Notes: a model not told the origin generated them from the sequence alone. A DNA stretch of 48,076 nucleotides from Wuchereria bancrofti (GCA_005281725.1 SSBO01000021.1:2883-50958), one strand, 5' to 3'; positions 1-13,341 are shown, numbered from the stretch's first letter. Program-made: numbers and translations.

Positions 1-817
1 TGGATTATTAATTAACGTTAATTTACCTTACATTTTGTGCTAATTCATTTTTATTCATTCGTTTTCATCGAAAATAACAAATGCGATAAAAAATTGACTA
101 CTGTTTTATTTTATTTTTATTTTTGTTGTTAATTTTTCTCTATAATTTTGTTGAAAATATTTTCTGCTTACACCTTTATTCTTTCTTTTTTGCTTTTTTA
201 AAACAAATTACTAACAGCTTCATCGTTTCAAAATTCATTCATAACAATCAGAAACAAAGGAAAAAAGCAAAAGAAAGCGAGAGAAAGAAAAAGAAAAGAG
301 GGAAATATAAGTATTACTTTGTTGATAGAATATTGAAAATTTAGGAAAGCTTTAAAAAAGTTTAAAATTGTCTAATATGTGATTAACCTTTTCGCTTCCA
401 ATGACATATTATCCTAATCTATGATGAAAATGAATGGATGACATATATTTAACGATTTAAATGTTTCTGAATATTTAATCAGTAATAATAACAGTAGTAA
501 TCATAATAAAATATATTTCGTCACAAATTTTTTTTTGTAGTTTTAGCACAAAATTTTTCTTTTATTGTTCATTGTATTTATTCAAATATGATTTGCATAA
601 TTTAAAAAAAATCAAGATAAAAGGCTAAAATGGTTTTAATTCATTCAGAAATATTTCAATAATTTATTTAATACTTTTTCATTTTCAATAAATACAAATG
701 AAATATGGTTTTTAAAAGATTATAATGTTTAAAAAAATACAGAAATGTACTTTAATTACATGTTTTATCCTACCTCTTTAATTTTTTTCCCTCACTTACG
801 GTAAATAAAGTACAATA
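1..817. other. AT-rich non-coding stretch
   Basis: No recognisable gene. The stretch holds homopolymer runs and a purine-rich tract near 255-300. The longest open frame starts at a TTG and is made of F, L, K and N codons, as expected by chance at this base composition. Confidence 0.6.
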
Positions 818-3756
818 ATTTCATTTATTAATTTCTTTCATCCAATTCATTTTTATTTGTATTAAGTTTATTTATTGATTTAGTTTCTTCTTTCTGCTTC
901 ATTTAAATAAACATTGATAGAACAAAGAACAGTTAAATAAACAAATACTTTTATTATTATTATTATTTGTTATTGTTAATTTTTCTTCCATTGAATTTAT
1001 TTTCTTTATAAAAAATGAAGTATGCAATCGAATAAGTTATCAAATTCCTTTATTTTAATACTAATCATCTGAATATTATATTTAAGATAATAATTATGGC
1101 ATTTAATGTTATTAAATGTTTGACAGTTTGATATGAATCTTATTAATTCCTGATTAAATAATATATTTTAATTTAATAATATATATTCAAATAATGTATT
1201 TTGATTAAATAATATATTTTTTTAAATTAATGAAATGAAAAGGAATGTTTATTTTGATATCATAGTATTATTACTTAAGCTAAGTTAAGCGTACTGTATG
1301 TATGATATTTGCATGGTATGTGAGTGTAATTTTATATTTCATATGTTTTTTTTGAAATCATTTCATATGGTTAAGCTTAATCATTTCAAAATTATCCTTT
1401 TCCAAACTCTTTTTCTATGCAAATTGTTAAGTTATTTCAAACTAAGTAAAAAAATTAATTATCTAAGATTAGCTTTCACTCAACAATTAAATGAATAAAA
1501 TGGTAACAATCTCAGCAAATAATTTTTTTTATTAAAACTTTTAATACTTAAAAAAAAACATTTTTATTTCAATTTTACATATTATATTTGCAATCTGAGG
1601 TTTTCAATTCAATCTATTACATATAAGCTTATCTAACATTACTTAGTGATTTTAATAAAATTTCATAAAATTTACCAAATCATTAAATAAAATCAAATCA
1701 TTAAATAAAATTTCTATTTTCCTCTTTTTAAGATAAATAATAGTTAATTATCGCGATTATATTCTAACTGATAATTGCGAAATGATTGATAGATTTGAGT
1801 AAAATTATTCATATTGATATACGATGATATACGTGTGTGTGCATATATGTGTGTACGCATGTGTATGTGTGTATGTGTACGTGTATGTATGTGTGTGTAC
1901 GTATGTGCATGTCTGTGTAATAGCAGTATACAGTCCATCTTATCAATTTTAGTTGAATAGAATGGAAAATATGTTCTTTGAACCAATGAGGAACACACAA
2001 ACCGCTACTGTTCTCTTCGATGCTACTAAAATGTGTGCGGTCGTCTGAATCGTCCTACACCGATCCGATCATTCCTCTTTCATGTATGCAACGATTTCAT
2101 AAACTTTGTCACCGCTATTCTCTCTCCCTCTCATTCGCATCATTTGCTCTACTATTTTGTTCCCCATTTTACTATCATTATTATTATTGCTTATTTAATT
2201 TCTTAAATCTTTCCAGAAAAAAAACGATTAAAAAGATGAAAATTTACCAAAAAAACAAGAAGAAAATGAGAACAATTGTTAAATCTNATTTCATTTATTA
2301 ATTTCTTTCATCCAATTCATTTTTATTTGTATTAAGTTTATTTATTGATTTAGTTTCTTCTTTCTGCTTCATTTAAATAAACATTGATAGAACAAAGAAC
2401 AGTTAAATAAACAAATACTTTTATTATTATTATTATTTGTTATTGTTAATTTTTCTTCCATTGAATTTATTTTCTTTATAAAAAATGAAGTATGCAATCG
2501 AATAAGTTATCAAATTCCTTTATTTTAATACTAATCATCTGAATATTATATTTAAGATAATAATTATGGCATTTAATGTTATTAAATGTTTGACAGTTTG
2601 ATATGAATCTTATTAATTCCTGATTAAATAATATATTTTAATTTAATAATATATATTCAAATAATGTATTTTGATTAAATAATATATTTTTTTAAATTAA
2701 TGAAATGAAAAGGAATGTTTATTTTGATATCATAGTATTATTACTTAAGCTAAGTTAAGCGTACTGTATGTATGATATTTGCATGGTATGTGAGTGTAAT
2801 TTTATATTTCATATGTTTTTTTTGAAATCATTTCATATGGTTAAGCTTAATCATTTCAAAATTATCCTTTTCCAAACTCTTTTTCTATGCAAATTGTTAA
2901 GTTATTTCAAACTAAGTAAAAAAATTAATTATCTAAGATTAGCTTTCACTCAACAATTAAATGAATAAAATGGTAACAATCTCAGCAAATAATTTTTTTT
3001 ATTAAAACTTTTAATACTTAAAAAAAAACATTTTTATTTCAATTTTACATATTATATTTGCAATCTGAGGTTTTCAATTCAATCTATTACATATAAGCTT
3101 ATCTAACATTACTTAGTGATTTTAATAAAATTTCATAAAATTTACCAAATCATTAAATAAAATCAAATCATTAAATAAAATTTCTATTTTCCTCTTTTTA
3201 AGATAAATAATAGTTAATTATCGCGATTATATTCTAACTGATAATTGCGAAATGATTGATAGATTTGAGTAAAATTATTCATATTGATATACGATGATAT
3301 ACGTGTGTGTGCATATATGTGTGTACGCATGTGTATGTGTGTATGTGTACGTGTATGTATGTGTGTGTACGTATGTGCATGTCTGTGTAATAGCAGTATA
3401 CAGTCCATCTTATCAATTTTAGTTGAATAGAATGGAAAATATGTTCTTTGAACCAATGAGGAACACACAAACCGCTACTGTTCTCTTCGATGCTACTAAA
3501 ATGTGTGCGGTCGTCTGAATCGTCCTACACCGATCCGATCATTCCTCTTTCATGTATGCAACGATTTCATAAACTTTGTCACCGCTATTCTCTCTCCCTC
3601 TCATTCGCATCATTTGCTCTACTATTTTGTTCCCCATTTTACTATCATTATTATTATTGCTTATTTAATTTCTTAAATCTTTCCAGAAAAAAAACGATTA
3701 AAAAGATGAAAATTTACCAAAAAAACAAGAAGAAAATGAGAACAATTGTTAAATCT
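818..3756 (+). repeat. Direct duplication of 1469 bp across a single N
   Basis: Positions 818-2286 and 2288-3756 match along their length at a constant offset of 1470, separated only by the N at 2287. The first copy ends exactly at the N and the second begins right after it. This is the signature of two overlapping contig ends placed side by side without merging, so it is probably not a genomic duplication. Neither copy contains a recognisable gene. Confidence 0.9.
1831..1919. repeat. GT-rich imperfect microsatellite (recurs at 3301-3389)
   Basis: Imperfect TG/TATG/TACG alternation on the plus strand. It yields His/Thr-rich minus-strand open frames that are low-complexity artefacts. The second occurrence comes from the contig-overlap duplication. 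Confidence 0.9.
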
Positions 3757-3817
3757 GGGAGAAAAAATAAATTTTGCAATTTGGAAAAAATGAAATGGTC
3801 ATAATCAGTGTTATCTC

Positions 3818-3991
3818 TCTTTGCTCGTTTATTTGTTTGCTTATTTATTTGCTTGCTCGCTTGTTTGTTTGTTTGTTTGCTTGTTTGTTGTTTGGTTTTT
3901 GTATTGTTTATTTGTTTGCTCTTTGTTTGCTTGTTTATTTGCTTATTTGTTTTTTTGTCTGCTCGCTTTCTCGTTTGCTGTTTGTTTATTT
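3818..3991. repeat. TTTG/CTTG low-complexity tract
   Basis: A run of TTTG, CTTG and TTTA tetramers. All three plus frames and one minus frame stay open because of the repeat, giving Cys/Leu/Phe-rich or Lys/Gln/Asn-rich pseudo-proteins. None is a credible gene. Confidence 0.85.
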
Positions 3992-4245
3992 TTCTCTTTT
4001 CTTTCATTCATTTCCATTTATTCCATGCTACGAAAAATGAAGAAAGAGGAAATTTATAAACAACAAAAGAAAAAAAGGTGTTAAATGTTTTACATTTGTC
4101 GTTGCCTTATACCATTTCTTCTTTGGTCTTTTCTTTTTTATATTTTGCTTTTTAAATTTCTTCAATATGATATAAATATCATATAATTAAGTGGGGGTAA
4201 GTTTTGGTTGAAAAAGTTTGAAGTAAACCGGTAAAATTGTTTCTA

Positions 4246-4283
4246 TGACCTTTGCATCACAAAAGCTACTACTATGACCTTTG
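4246..4283 (-). promoter_or_regulatory. Pair of extended nuclear-receptor half-sites
   Basis: TGACCTTTG occurs at 4246-4254 and 4275-4283, each within the context CTATGACCTTTG. On the minus strand this is CAAAGGTCA, the extended half-site bound by monomeric nuclear receptors of the NR4A and NR5A type. Two identical sites 29 bp apart are suggestive. No adjacent gene was identified, so function is inference. Confidence 0.25.
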
Positions 4284-4345
4284 TTATCATCACATTTTAA
4301 GTAGCAAAACTTTATGGATCATCAATGATCATCGAATGAAAGCGC

Positions 4346-4367
4346 CACCATATGTAAACATATGGTG
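4346..4367. repeat. Perfect 10-bp inverted repeat with 2-bp spacer
   Basis: CACCATATGT and ACATATGGTG are exact reverse complements separated by AA, and each arm contains the E-box CATATG. It could be a bHLH double site, a cruciform or a short transposon relic. Nothing around it decides between these. Confidence 0.5.
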
Positions 4368-7237
4368 AACAATATTTATTTTTTTGTCGAATCCCCTGTT
4401 AATATTTTTCTTTCCTCTCACCCATATTTATCATTTATTTTTTTTGTTTTCAGAAATTATCTATCTGATTTCAATGTATAATAATTTCAATTTACTTCAG
4501 ATATTTTTTTATCAGATTTAATAGCAATCAATATTATTTGTTACAAAGCTTAGCGAATTTTATATCAAAATTTGAATAATTTTTACTAATAAATATAAAT
4601 GAAATCATTTAATTTCAGAAAATAATATGTAGAATTATACATTTCATTCTTAATCCTTTTTGGAACTATTACAAAATTATTGTAAAATTGAAAATAAATA
4701 AATGTTAGGTTTTTTTGCAATGAAATTATAAATGTAAATTGAAAGAAACAAAAATATTTAAATTTAATTTTCAAAATGAAAATGATATTCGACCGTTGTC
4801 ATTTTCCTTTTTCTTTTTTCTTCTTTTTACAAGATTTAAAAAAAATCTTGTAGCAGCTGTCTTAACAATCTCATTTAAAAAAAAGACATTTTTTCTTTTT
4901 ATTTGCATTTTTTTCTCATCAAGTTCGTTTCTTTCTTTCTTTTTTCTCTCAGTAGTGCGTTTCAAATAATTTTTAAATTTGAAAAAAGAAGAATAAAATT
5001 AAAGACTGTGGAGTATATGATAAATTAGAAGTATTGTACATTTTTTTAACTTTTTATTTTTAATGCTTAGCTTTAATTTTTCTATCATTTATTCTACTTT
5101 GTTTCTTTTTCCTTGCTTTCGTTTTTTATTTTTCCTCCCCCAGATATACCACATTTTTTATGAAAAAGCTTATCCAAATATAATTTGCTTATTGCCATTT
5201 CCTGATATTTTCATTTTCACTTATAATAAAGATATGAAAGGAAAAAAGGAAAAAAAGAGAGAAAGAAAAAGAAAACAATAAAAAGCGTTGCTACGAATTG
5301 CTTGTGTCAGGTGGTTTTAACAATTTCAAAAATTTGTCATCCCTATTCAACTAAATACATTGTATATTTTTTTAATATATATTTTTAATCCTTTTCTTCT
5401 TTCTCTTCCCATTCTTATAATTTTGTTTAGCTAACAACAAATGAATGATTTTTTTAACATTTTCAAAAAAAAAATTTTTAATTTTTATCTTCGTTTAATA
5501 ATAAGCTAATCCCCTAATGATAGTTTGCTTCATCCTATTTTGCTGGTCAAAATTTTGAATGAAATGATTGCTATATGTTTTAACTAAAGCTTATTAAACT
5601 TATATTTTTAAGAAAGTGATGAAGGATTTTTATTAAAGCCAAAGAGAAAATTATTCCAAAACAAAATATAATTGAAATGTTACTTATGTGACACTTCGAA
5701 AAAGCTTTCTTTCCCTCTTCCTTTCTCTCTCTCCCTGTCTTCCTCCCTTTTCTTTTTTCTATGACAATTTTTTTTAAATGATGGCGGAAAAAGATGAAAC
5801 GTGCGAATAAAAATGATTACTCTTTAGAATCATTCTCTCTCGTTTTTTTCTTTGCTTTACATGAAATATGTTAATACACATCGATAGAGAATAGAATTCA
5901 TAGATTTTTTTTCCTATTTTTTAAAGAGAAAGAGAAAAAGAGAGAAAAATTGAGGGAAAAAACATTTTGAAATATTCATTCCACTTCTTTCATCATCGAT
6001 TTTACTTCCTTTCCATCCATCCATCATTTCAATTTCTCTCGTTTTTCTCCTCCTTTTTTTTAAAATATATTACTCGTAAATATATCAAATCTAAAAATGC
6101 CTTTTATGCTTTTTATCGGAAATTTTCCTTTTTTTCTCTCTCTCCAAACTTTTTTGATTTAAAATTAAATTAATGAATTAATGAGAATGATAGTTCATAT
6201 AAAGATTAAACATCATTGTACATTAAAAACTTTTTTTTATAAAAATATCTTTGTGAATAGATATGATTGACATGATCTCAACAATGATAATAATGATAAA
6301 TTATGATAGTAATAATATATGATAACATCCTCTTATCAAGATTAATAATGTGAATATAAAGTGAGCTAAAACTTGGACTTTTTATAAATTACTTCATTCA
6401 CTCTATTATTCTCAGTTTTCTTCAATCATTAAAATAACAGTCTAGCATTAAACTATATAGAAAAGAGACAAGAAGTCAAGGAAGAGAAAATACATGTACT
6501 TTTTATTTTTACTAAGATGATTAAAAAATGATTTTATCATTTTTAGATAATTTAAATTATATGTACATAGTGAAGCAAAGGTCATTTATATCACTTACAT
6601 ATATCATTTGATTGAAATATAAGTATGGTGAGAAAGGTTTGGTGATAATTTTATCAAACTAATTTACATATATATGCAAGCACACACACACACACATATA
6701 CATACACATAAACTATATAAAAAAGAGACAAGAAGTCAAAAAAGTGTGCTTGAACACACATATACAGACACATCTGATAAAACTTTTCTCTAAGGTATGT
6801 TTGAAGAGAAAAAAACGAATTATCCCCAATAAAATTTTCGGAAATAACATTTTATCATTTTGAATAAAAAAAAAACGAAAAAGAAAAAAGAAATTGCAGA
6901 ATATTCATTTGCTTTTTGTTTTTTATTATAACTTTAATTTAATTTACTTCTTTTGCATTTTTTATGTTAACAAAAAAAAAATTTCATTTTACCGATGAAA
7001 TAATTATGAAATTAAATTGAGAACAGCTACTTTTAGGATTGTTAGATTCGACATCCTATTATTAAGCAAATGCATTTGATTAATTATAAAATGAAACGAG
7101 TAGCTAACTAATTATCTATCGAATTGTTACTTAATCCGATAAAATTAATCCGATAAAATGGTAATAGCACTTGTAATCGTAGTAGCAGTAGTAGTGCTAG
7201 TAAAATGAAATATATGATGATATTCTGGTTAGGATGT
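4368..7237. other. Gene-free AT-rich stretch
   Basis: No coding sequence recognised. It holds a polypyrimidine tract at about 5706-5760, purine tracts near 5229-5285 and 5925-5960, and a CA repeat at 6680-6710. A 31-bp element ending AGAGACAAGAAGTCAA occurs at 6450-6480 and again, slightly diverged, at 6710-6740. Confidence 0.5.
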
Positions 7238-8782
7238 AAAATTAAAATTAAATTTCTAGCAATTCTTTTTTTCATTGCTTTAAGTTATTCACTCAGTAAT
7301 TCCAATTAAAAAAAAAATTTATTTATTACAACATTAAAAAACAATCATTTGAATATATCATCAAATGTTACAGTATATATAATGTCATTATCATTATCAT
7401 CATTATTGTTCTTCATTTATTATAAGTAAAAAACATGCAAAATTATTAGCTAGTAATGATTAATTTTATAATCAACTCCTACGAATGTTTTAAATTGCTT
7501 AATCATCAAACTATTTCATTGAATTCATTCATTAATTGATTTAAGCTTATCTATCATCTTGCAAATATTTTATCATTTTGATAAAATAGTTTAAAATTTT
7601 AACATCACATTTCAATAACATATGTTACTAATTGAATAGTTTAAAATGTGCAATATTTTATAATGTGCAAATTAATGTAATATATTTAATTACCTTATTT
7701 TTACAATTATTAATTTGTTTTCAGTATAGCCATTATCAAATATCATATTAAAATGATCAGTACTAATTAGATATTGATAATACTATGATGGTAATTAATA
7801 CTCGTAATATAATATCAATAAATTATCTAATTGAAAATTGCTTTATTTATTGATTTTCTTAATAATTTTTACAGTAATTATCATGCATACCTGAAATGTT
7901 TATTTTAATTTTAATTCCCCATTGTGCTATTCTTTATGATTCGTTACGATATTTGATATCATATTTACGAAACATGAATCGTGNAAAATTAAAATTAAAT
8001 TTTTAGCAATTTTTTTTTCATTGTGTTAAATTATTCATTCAGTAATTCTAATTTATCAGATAAATTTATATATTAATACATTAAAAGCAATCATTTCAAT
8101 ATATCATCAAATGTTACAGTATGTCTAATGTCATTGTCATTATCATCATTATCATTACTATCATTATCACTATTATTATCATCATTATCATCAAAATTTC
8201 CCTTATTTATTACAAGTAAAAAATGTGCAAAATTACTAGCTAGTAATAATTAATTTTATAATCAACTCTTACAAATGTTTTAAATTGCTTAATCATCAAA
8301 CTATTTCATTGAATTCATTCATTAATTGATTTAAGCTTATCTATCATCTTGCAAATATTTTATCATTTTGATAAAATAGTTTAAAATTTTAACATCACAT
8401 TTCAATAACATATGTTACTAATTGAATAGTTTAAAATGTGCAATATTTTATAATGTGCAAATTAATGTAATATATTTAATTACTTTATTTTTACAATTAT
8501 TAATTTGTTTTCATTATAGCCATTATCAAATATCATATAAAAATGATCAGTACTAATCAGATATTGATAATACTATGATAGTAATTATTGATCGCAACAT
8601 AATATTGATAAATTATCTAATTGAAAATTACTCTGTTTATTGATTATTTTCTTAATAATTTTTACAACAATTATCATACATACCTGAAATGTTTATTTTA
8701 ATTTCAATTTTAATTCCCCGTTGTGCTATTCTTTACGATTCGCTACGATATTTAATATCATATTTGCGAAACATGATTCGTG
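7238..8782 (+). repeat. Diverged tandem duplicate across a single N
   Basis: 7238-7983 and 7985-8782 align end to end around the N at 7984 but differ by many substitutions and several indels. One indel is an ATC/ATT microsatellite block near 8140-8200 that is much longer in the second copy. All other N-junction pairs look identical, so this pair most likely represents two haplotypes placed in series. An older true tandem duplication is the alternative. Confidence 0.75.
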
Positions 8783-8813
8783 TTACTGTTGATGTGAAAT
8801 TTTATAATTAAAG

Positions 8814-8903
8814 ATGGCATATTTTGGTTTCATTGTTCCGATTGTTATAATATTTGTAGTGGTACCACTAGTAATTCCAATATTTTTCAATCGTAAACGC
8901 TAA
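8814..8903 (+). CDS. Short hydrophobic ORF; possible signal-peptide exon of syndecan
   Basis: An ATG in good context (AAAGATGG) opens a 29-codon frame. It starts MAYFGFIVPIVIIF and ends in a basic NRKR, so it is nearly all hydrophobic. Two readings are possible. It may be a free-standing micro-ORF. Alternatively, the CTA/GTAATT at 8870/8871 may be a phase-0 donor, so that codons 1-19 would supply a secretory signal to the phase-0 syndecan exon downstream, which otherwise lacks one. The hydrophobic core lacks the usual N-terminal lysine or arginine, and chance hydrophobic ORFs are common in such AT-rich DNA. An identical copy at 10470-10559 comes from contig overlap. A third partial copy starts at 11923 without its ATG. 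Confidence 0.3.
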   Translation: MAYFGFIVPIVIIFVVVPLVIPIFFNRKR

Positions 8904-10469
8904 TTCAGTTGATTTAATATCGCGGTAATATAAATCGCACTGATCATATTGATTCACCATATTGGTTGATTGGTCATATTTTTTGTGATGGATATTTAAT
9001 ATTATTGGATTTACCATTATTTTTGATAGTGATAATACGTACATCAATAATTATACTCTAAGTATTGTCAATTGCAATGTGCAAATCACTTACTGAATTT
9101 TGAATTTTGACGTGTATTATTCTATAGTATTACTTGTTTTACTGCTATTAATAATAATCAAATTTAACAAATGAAATAAACGAAAACGAATAAACGAAAA
9201 CAATTATGGGAGTATATGATAACATTTCAAATTTATTTGTTTGTAGCAACAATTTTAACTTATTTAGGTAATCTTGATAATTTCATTAGAAATAAAATTG
9301 CGTAAAAACTAATTTTATTAAAAATAACTTTTCTTTTTTTCAAATATTGCTTGTCACTCAAAAAATATCAACCGATTTAAAAAAACAATACACTTCGATA
9401 TCATTTAAATCAATTTACATTTCTTTGCTATAAAACAAATATTCTAAAATATAGGAGTTTTTCTTTCGTTTTTTTTTAAATCAATAAGCAAAGTGGAAAA
9501 AAGCTAATAGCTATTTGCTTATTTCAAATAAGAAAGTTTTTCAATTTAGCAAATTGTCATCAATCGCAGTGAAAAGTTGAAATATTTGACACATTATTAA
9601 GCTAAAATTGAAATATTATTATATTAAAATATAAATGGTATTATAATATAGAATCATTTAAAATATAAATGAATAATAAAAAAATAATATAGAATGAAAT
9701 GAAACTTGTGTGACATTCAAATATTTCATCAAATTTTTTCATCAATTTTTTTTCAAATAGTTATCAAACATTTGAAACAAATTTTGACAAAAACTTGTGT
9801 TTGAATTTAAATTTATAAATTCAATGATATATTTAATACTTTTAATTTGTTAATTTTTTTCTTTCCTTTTTTTCTGTACGAAACCTAAATATGCTTAATT
9901 ATTCAATTATGTTTTTTTTTAATGTAGAACAATGTAATAAATTTAAGTAAAAAGGAATTTCATTTCATCTTTTTTTATTTTTTTATTTTTTAAAAAGAAT
10001 AGTAACGAAGAAAGGAATAAAAAAAAGGAGAATAAGAGAGAGTAAGACAATGAGGGAGGGAAAGAAAGGNTTACTAATTGAATAGTTTAAAATGTGCAAT
10101 ATTTTATAATGTGCAAATTAATGTAATATATTTAATTACTTTATTTTTACAATTATTAATTTGTTTTCATTATAGCCATTATCAAATATCATATAAAAAT
10201 GATCAGTACTAATCAGATATTGATAATACTATGATAGTAATTATTGATCGCAACATAATATTGATAAATTATCTAATTGAAAATTACTCTGTTTATTGAT
10301 TATTTTCTTAATAATTTTTACAACAATTATCATACATACCTGAAATGTTTATTTTAATTTCAATTTTAATTCCCCGTTGTGCTATTCTTTACGATTCGCT
10401 ACGATATTTAATATCATATTTGCGAAACATGATTCGTGTTACTGTTGATGTGAAATTTTATAATTAAAG

Positions 10470-10559
10470 ATGGCATATTTTGGTTTCATTGTTCCGATTG
10501 TTATAATATTTGTAGTGGTACCACTAGTAATTCCAATATTTTTCAATCGTAAACGCTAA
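10470..10559 (+). CDS. Second copy of the short hydrophobic ORF
   Basis: Same 29-codon frame as at 8814-8903, inside the duplicated 10071-11725 block. The candidate donor is at 10527. It should be counted once in a gene set. Confidence 0.25.
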   Translation: MAYFGFIVPIVIIFVVVPLVIPIFFNRKR

Positions 10560-13341
10560 TTCAGTTGATTTAATATCGCGGTAATATAAATCGCACTGAT
10601 CATATTGATTCACCATATTGGTTGATTGGTCATATTTTTTGTGATGGATATTTAATATTATTGGATTTACCATTATTTTTGATAGTGATAATACGTACAT
10701 CAATAATTATACTCTAAGTATTGTCAATTGCAATGTGCAAATCACTTACTGAATTTTGAATTTTGACGTGTATTATTCTATAGTATTACTTGTTTTACTG
10801 CTATTAATAATAATCAAATTTAACAAATGAAATAAACGAAAACGAATAAACGAAAACAATTATGGGAGTATATGATAACATTTCAAATTTATTTGTTTGT
10901 AGCAACAATTTTAACTTATTTAGGTAATCTTGATAATTTCATTAGAAATAAAATTGCGTAAAAACTAATTTTATTAAAAATAACTTTTCTTTTTTTCAAA
11001 TATTGCTTGTCACTCAAAAAATATCAACCGATTTAAAAAAACAATACACTTCGATATCATTTAAATCAATTTACATTTCTTTGCTATAAAACAAATATTC
11101 TAAAATATAGGAGTTTTTCTTTCGTTTTTTTTTAAATCAATAAGCAAAGTGGAAAAAAGCTAATAGCTATTTGCTTATTTCAAATAAGAAAGTTTTTCAA
11201 TTTAGCAAATTGTCATCAATCGCAGTGAAAAGTTGAAATATTTGACACATTATTAAGCTAAAATTGAAATATTATTATATTAAAATATAAATGGTATTAT
11301 AATATAGAATCATTTAAAATATAAATGAATAATAAAAAAATAATATAGAATGAAATGAAACTTGTGTGACATTCAAATATTTCATCAAATTTTTTCATCA
11401 ATTTTTTTTCAAATAGTTATCAAACATTTGAAACAAATTTTGACAAAAACTTGTGTTTGAATTTAAATTTATAAATTCAATGATATATTTAATACTTTTA
11501 ATTTGTTAATTTTTTTCTTTCCTTTTTTTCTGTACGAAACCTAAATATGCTTAATTATTCAATTATGTTTTTTTTTAATGTAGAACAATGTAATAAATTT
11601 AAGTAAAAAGGAATTTCATTTCATCTTTTTTTATTTTTTTATTTTTTAAAAAGAATAGTAACGAAGAAAGGAATAAAAAAAAGGAGAATAAGAGAGAGTA
11701 AGACAATGAGGGAGGGAAAGAAAGGATTACTGTGCTTATTTTTACTCAGCATAAAAGTAACAAATGAAGCATGAATAACATTTTATGCTTTATGATTGCT
11801 TTTTTGAGTAATACAATAAAAATAATTTTTTCCGTTTCATTCTTTTCTAACAAATTTAGTAGTATAATTGGAAATGATATGGCAAAATGTAACAGCGAAA
11901 AAAGCTGCATTTCAAAAATAGNATAATATTTGTAGTGGTACCACTAGTAATTCCAATATTTTTCAATCGTAAACGCTAATTCAGTTGATTTAATATCGCG
12001 GTAATATAAATCGCACTGATCATATTGATTCACCATATTGGTTGATTGGTCATATTTTTTGTGATGGATATTTAATATTATTGGATTTACCATTATTTTT
12101 GATAGTGATAATACGTACATCAATAATTATACTCTAAGTATTGTCAATTGCAATGTGCAAATCACTTACTGAATTTTGAATTTTGACGTGTATTATTCTA
12201 TAGTATTACTTGTTTTACTGCTATTAATAATAATCAAATTTAACAAATGAAATAAACGAAAACGAATAAACGAAAACAATTATGGGAGTATATGATAACA
12301 TTTCAAATTTATTTGTTTGTAGCAACAATTTTAACTTATTTAGGTAATCTTGATAATTTCATTAGAAATAAAATTGCGTAAAAACTAATTTTATTAAAAA
12401 TAACTTTTCTTTTTTTCAAATATTGCTTGTCACTCAAAAAATATCAACCGATTTAAAAAAACAATACACTTCGATATCATTTAAATCAATTTACATTTCT
12501 TTGCTATAAAACAAATATTCTAAAATATAGGAGTTTTTCTTTCGTTTTTTTTTAAATCAATAAGCAAAGTGGAAAAAAGCTAATAGCTATTTGCTTATTT
12601 CAAATAAGAAAGTTTTTCAATTTAGCAAATTGTCATCAATCGCAGTGAAAAGTTGAAATATTTGACACATTATTAAGCTAAAATTGAAATATTATTATAT
12701 TAAAATATAAATGGTATTATAATATAGAATCATTTAAAATATAAATGAATAATAAAAAAATAATATAGAATGAAATGAAACTTGTGTGACATTCAAATAT
12801 TTCATCAAATTTTTTCATCAATTTTTTTTCAAATAGTTATCAAACATTTGAAACAAATTTTGACAAAAACTTGTGTTTGAATTTAAATTTATAAATTCAA
12901 TGATATATTTAATACTTTTAATTTGTTAATTTTTTTCTTTCCTTTTTTTCTGTACGAAACCTAAATATGCTTAATTATTCAATTATGTTTTTTTTTAATG
13001 TAGAACAATGTAATAAATTTAAGTAAAAAGGAATTTCATTTCATCTTTTTTTATTTTTTTATTTTTTAAAAAGAATAGTAACGAAGAAAGGAATAAAAAA
13101 AAGGAGAATAAGAGAGAGTAAGACAATGAGGGAGGGAAAGAAAGGATTACTGTGCTTATTTTTACTCAGCATAAAAGTAACAAATGAAGCATGAATAACA
13201 TTTTATGCTTTATGATTGCTTTTTTGAGTAATACAATAAAAATAATTTTTTCCGTTTCATTCTTTTCTAACAAATTTAGTAGTATAATTGGAAATGATAT
13301 GGCAAAATGTAACAGCGAAAAAAGCTGCATTTCAAAAATAG
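10503..13341 (+). repeat. Direct duplication of 1419 bp across a single N
   Basis: 10503-11921 equals 11923-13341 at offset 1420, with the N at 11922. Together with the preceding overlap, the sequence beginning at 8847 is present three times in the window (also 10503 and 11923). Confidence 0.9.

Larger units (their letters stand above)
8415..11725 (+). repeat. Direct duplication of 1655 bp across a single N
   Basis: 8415-10069 equals 10071-11725 at offset 1656, with the N at 10070 between them. Read as an unmerged contig overlap. It duplicates the small hydrophobic ORF described at 8814. Confidence 0.9.

Noticed and set aside
3490..3804. ORF with a possible signal-like segment (MQRFHKLCHRYSLSLSFASF)
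   Set aside because: No donor in suitable phase toward the syndecan exons was seen, and the tail is Lys/Asn low complexity; the repeat copy at 2020 is a contig overlap.
3714..4084. Several 80-100 codon ORFs on both strands
   Set aside because: All arise from the TTTG/CTTG repeat and are open in multiple frames at once.
7985..8220. CRISPR-like repeat structure
   Set aside because: The periodicity is an ATC/ATT microsatellite without spacers.
8814..8903. V-ATPase subunit e fragment
   Set aside because: The MAY-F/H start and hydrophobicity are superficially similar, but the conserved residues that follow in that family are missing and the frame stops after 29 codons.
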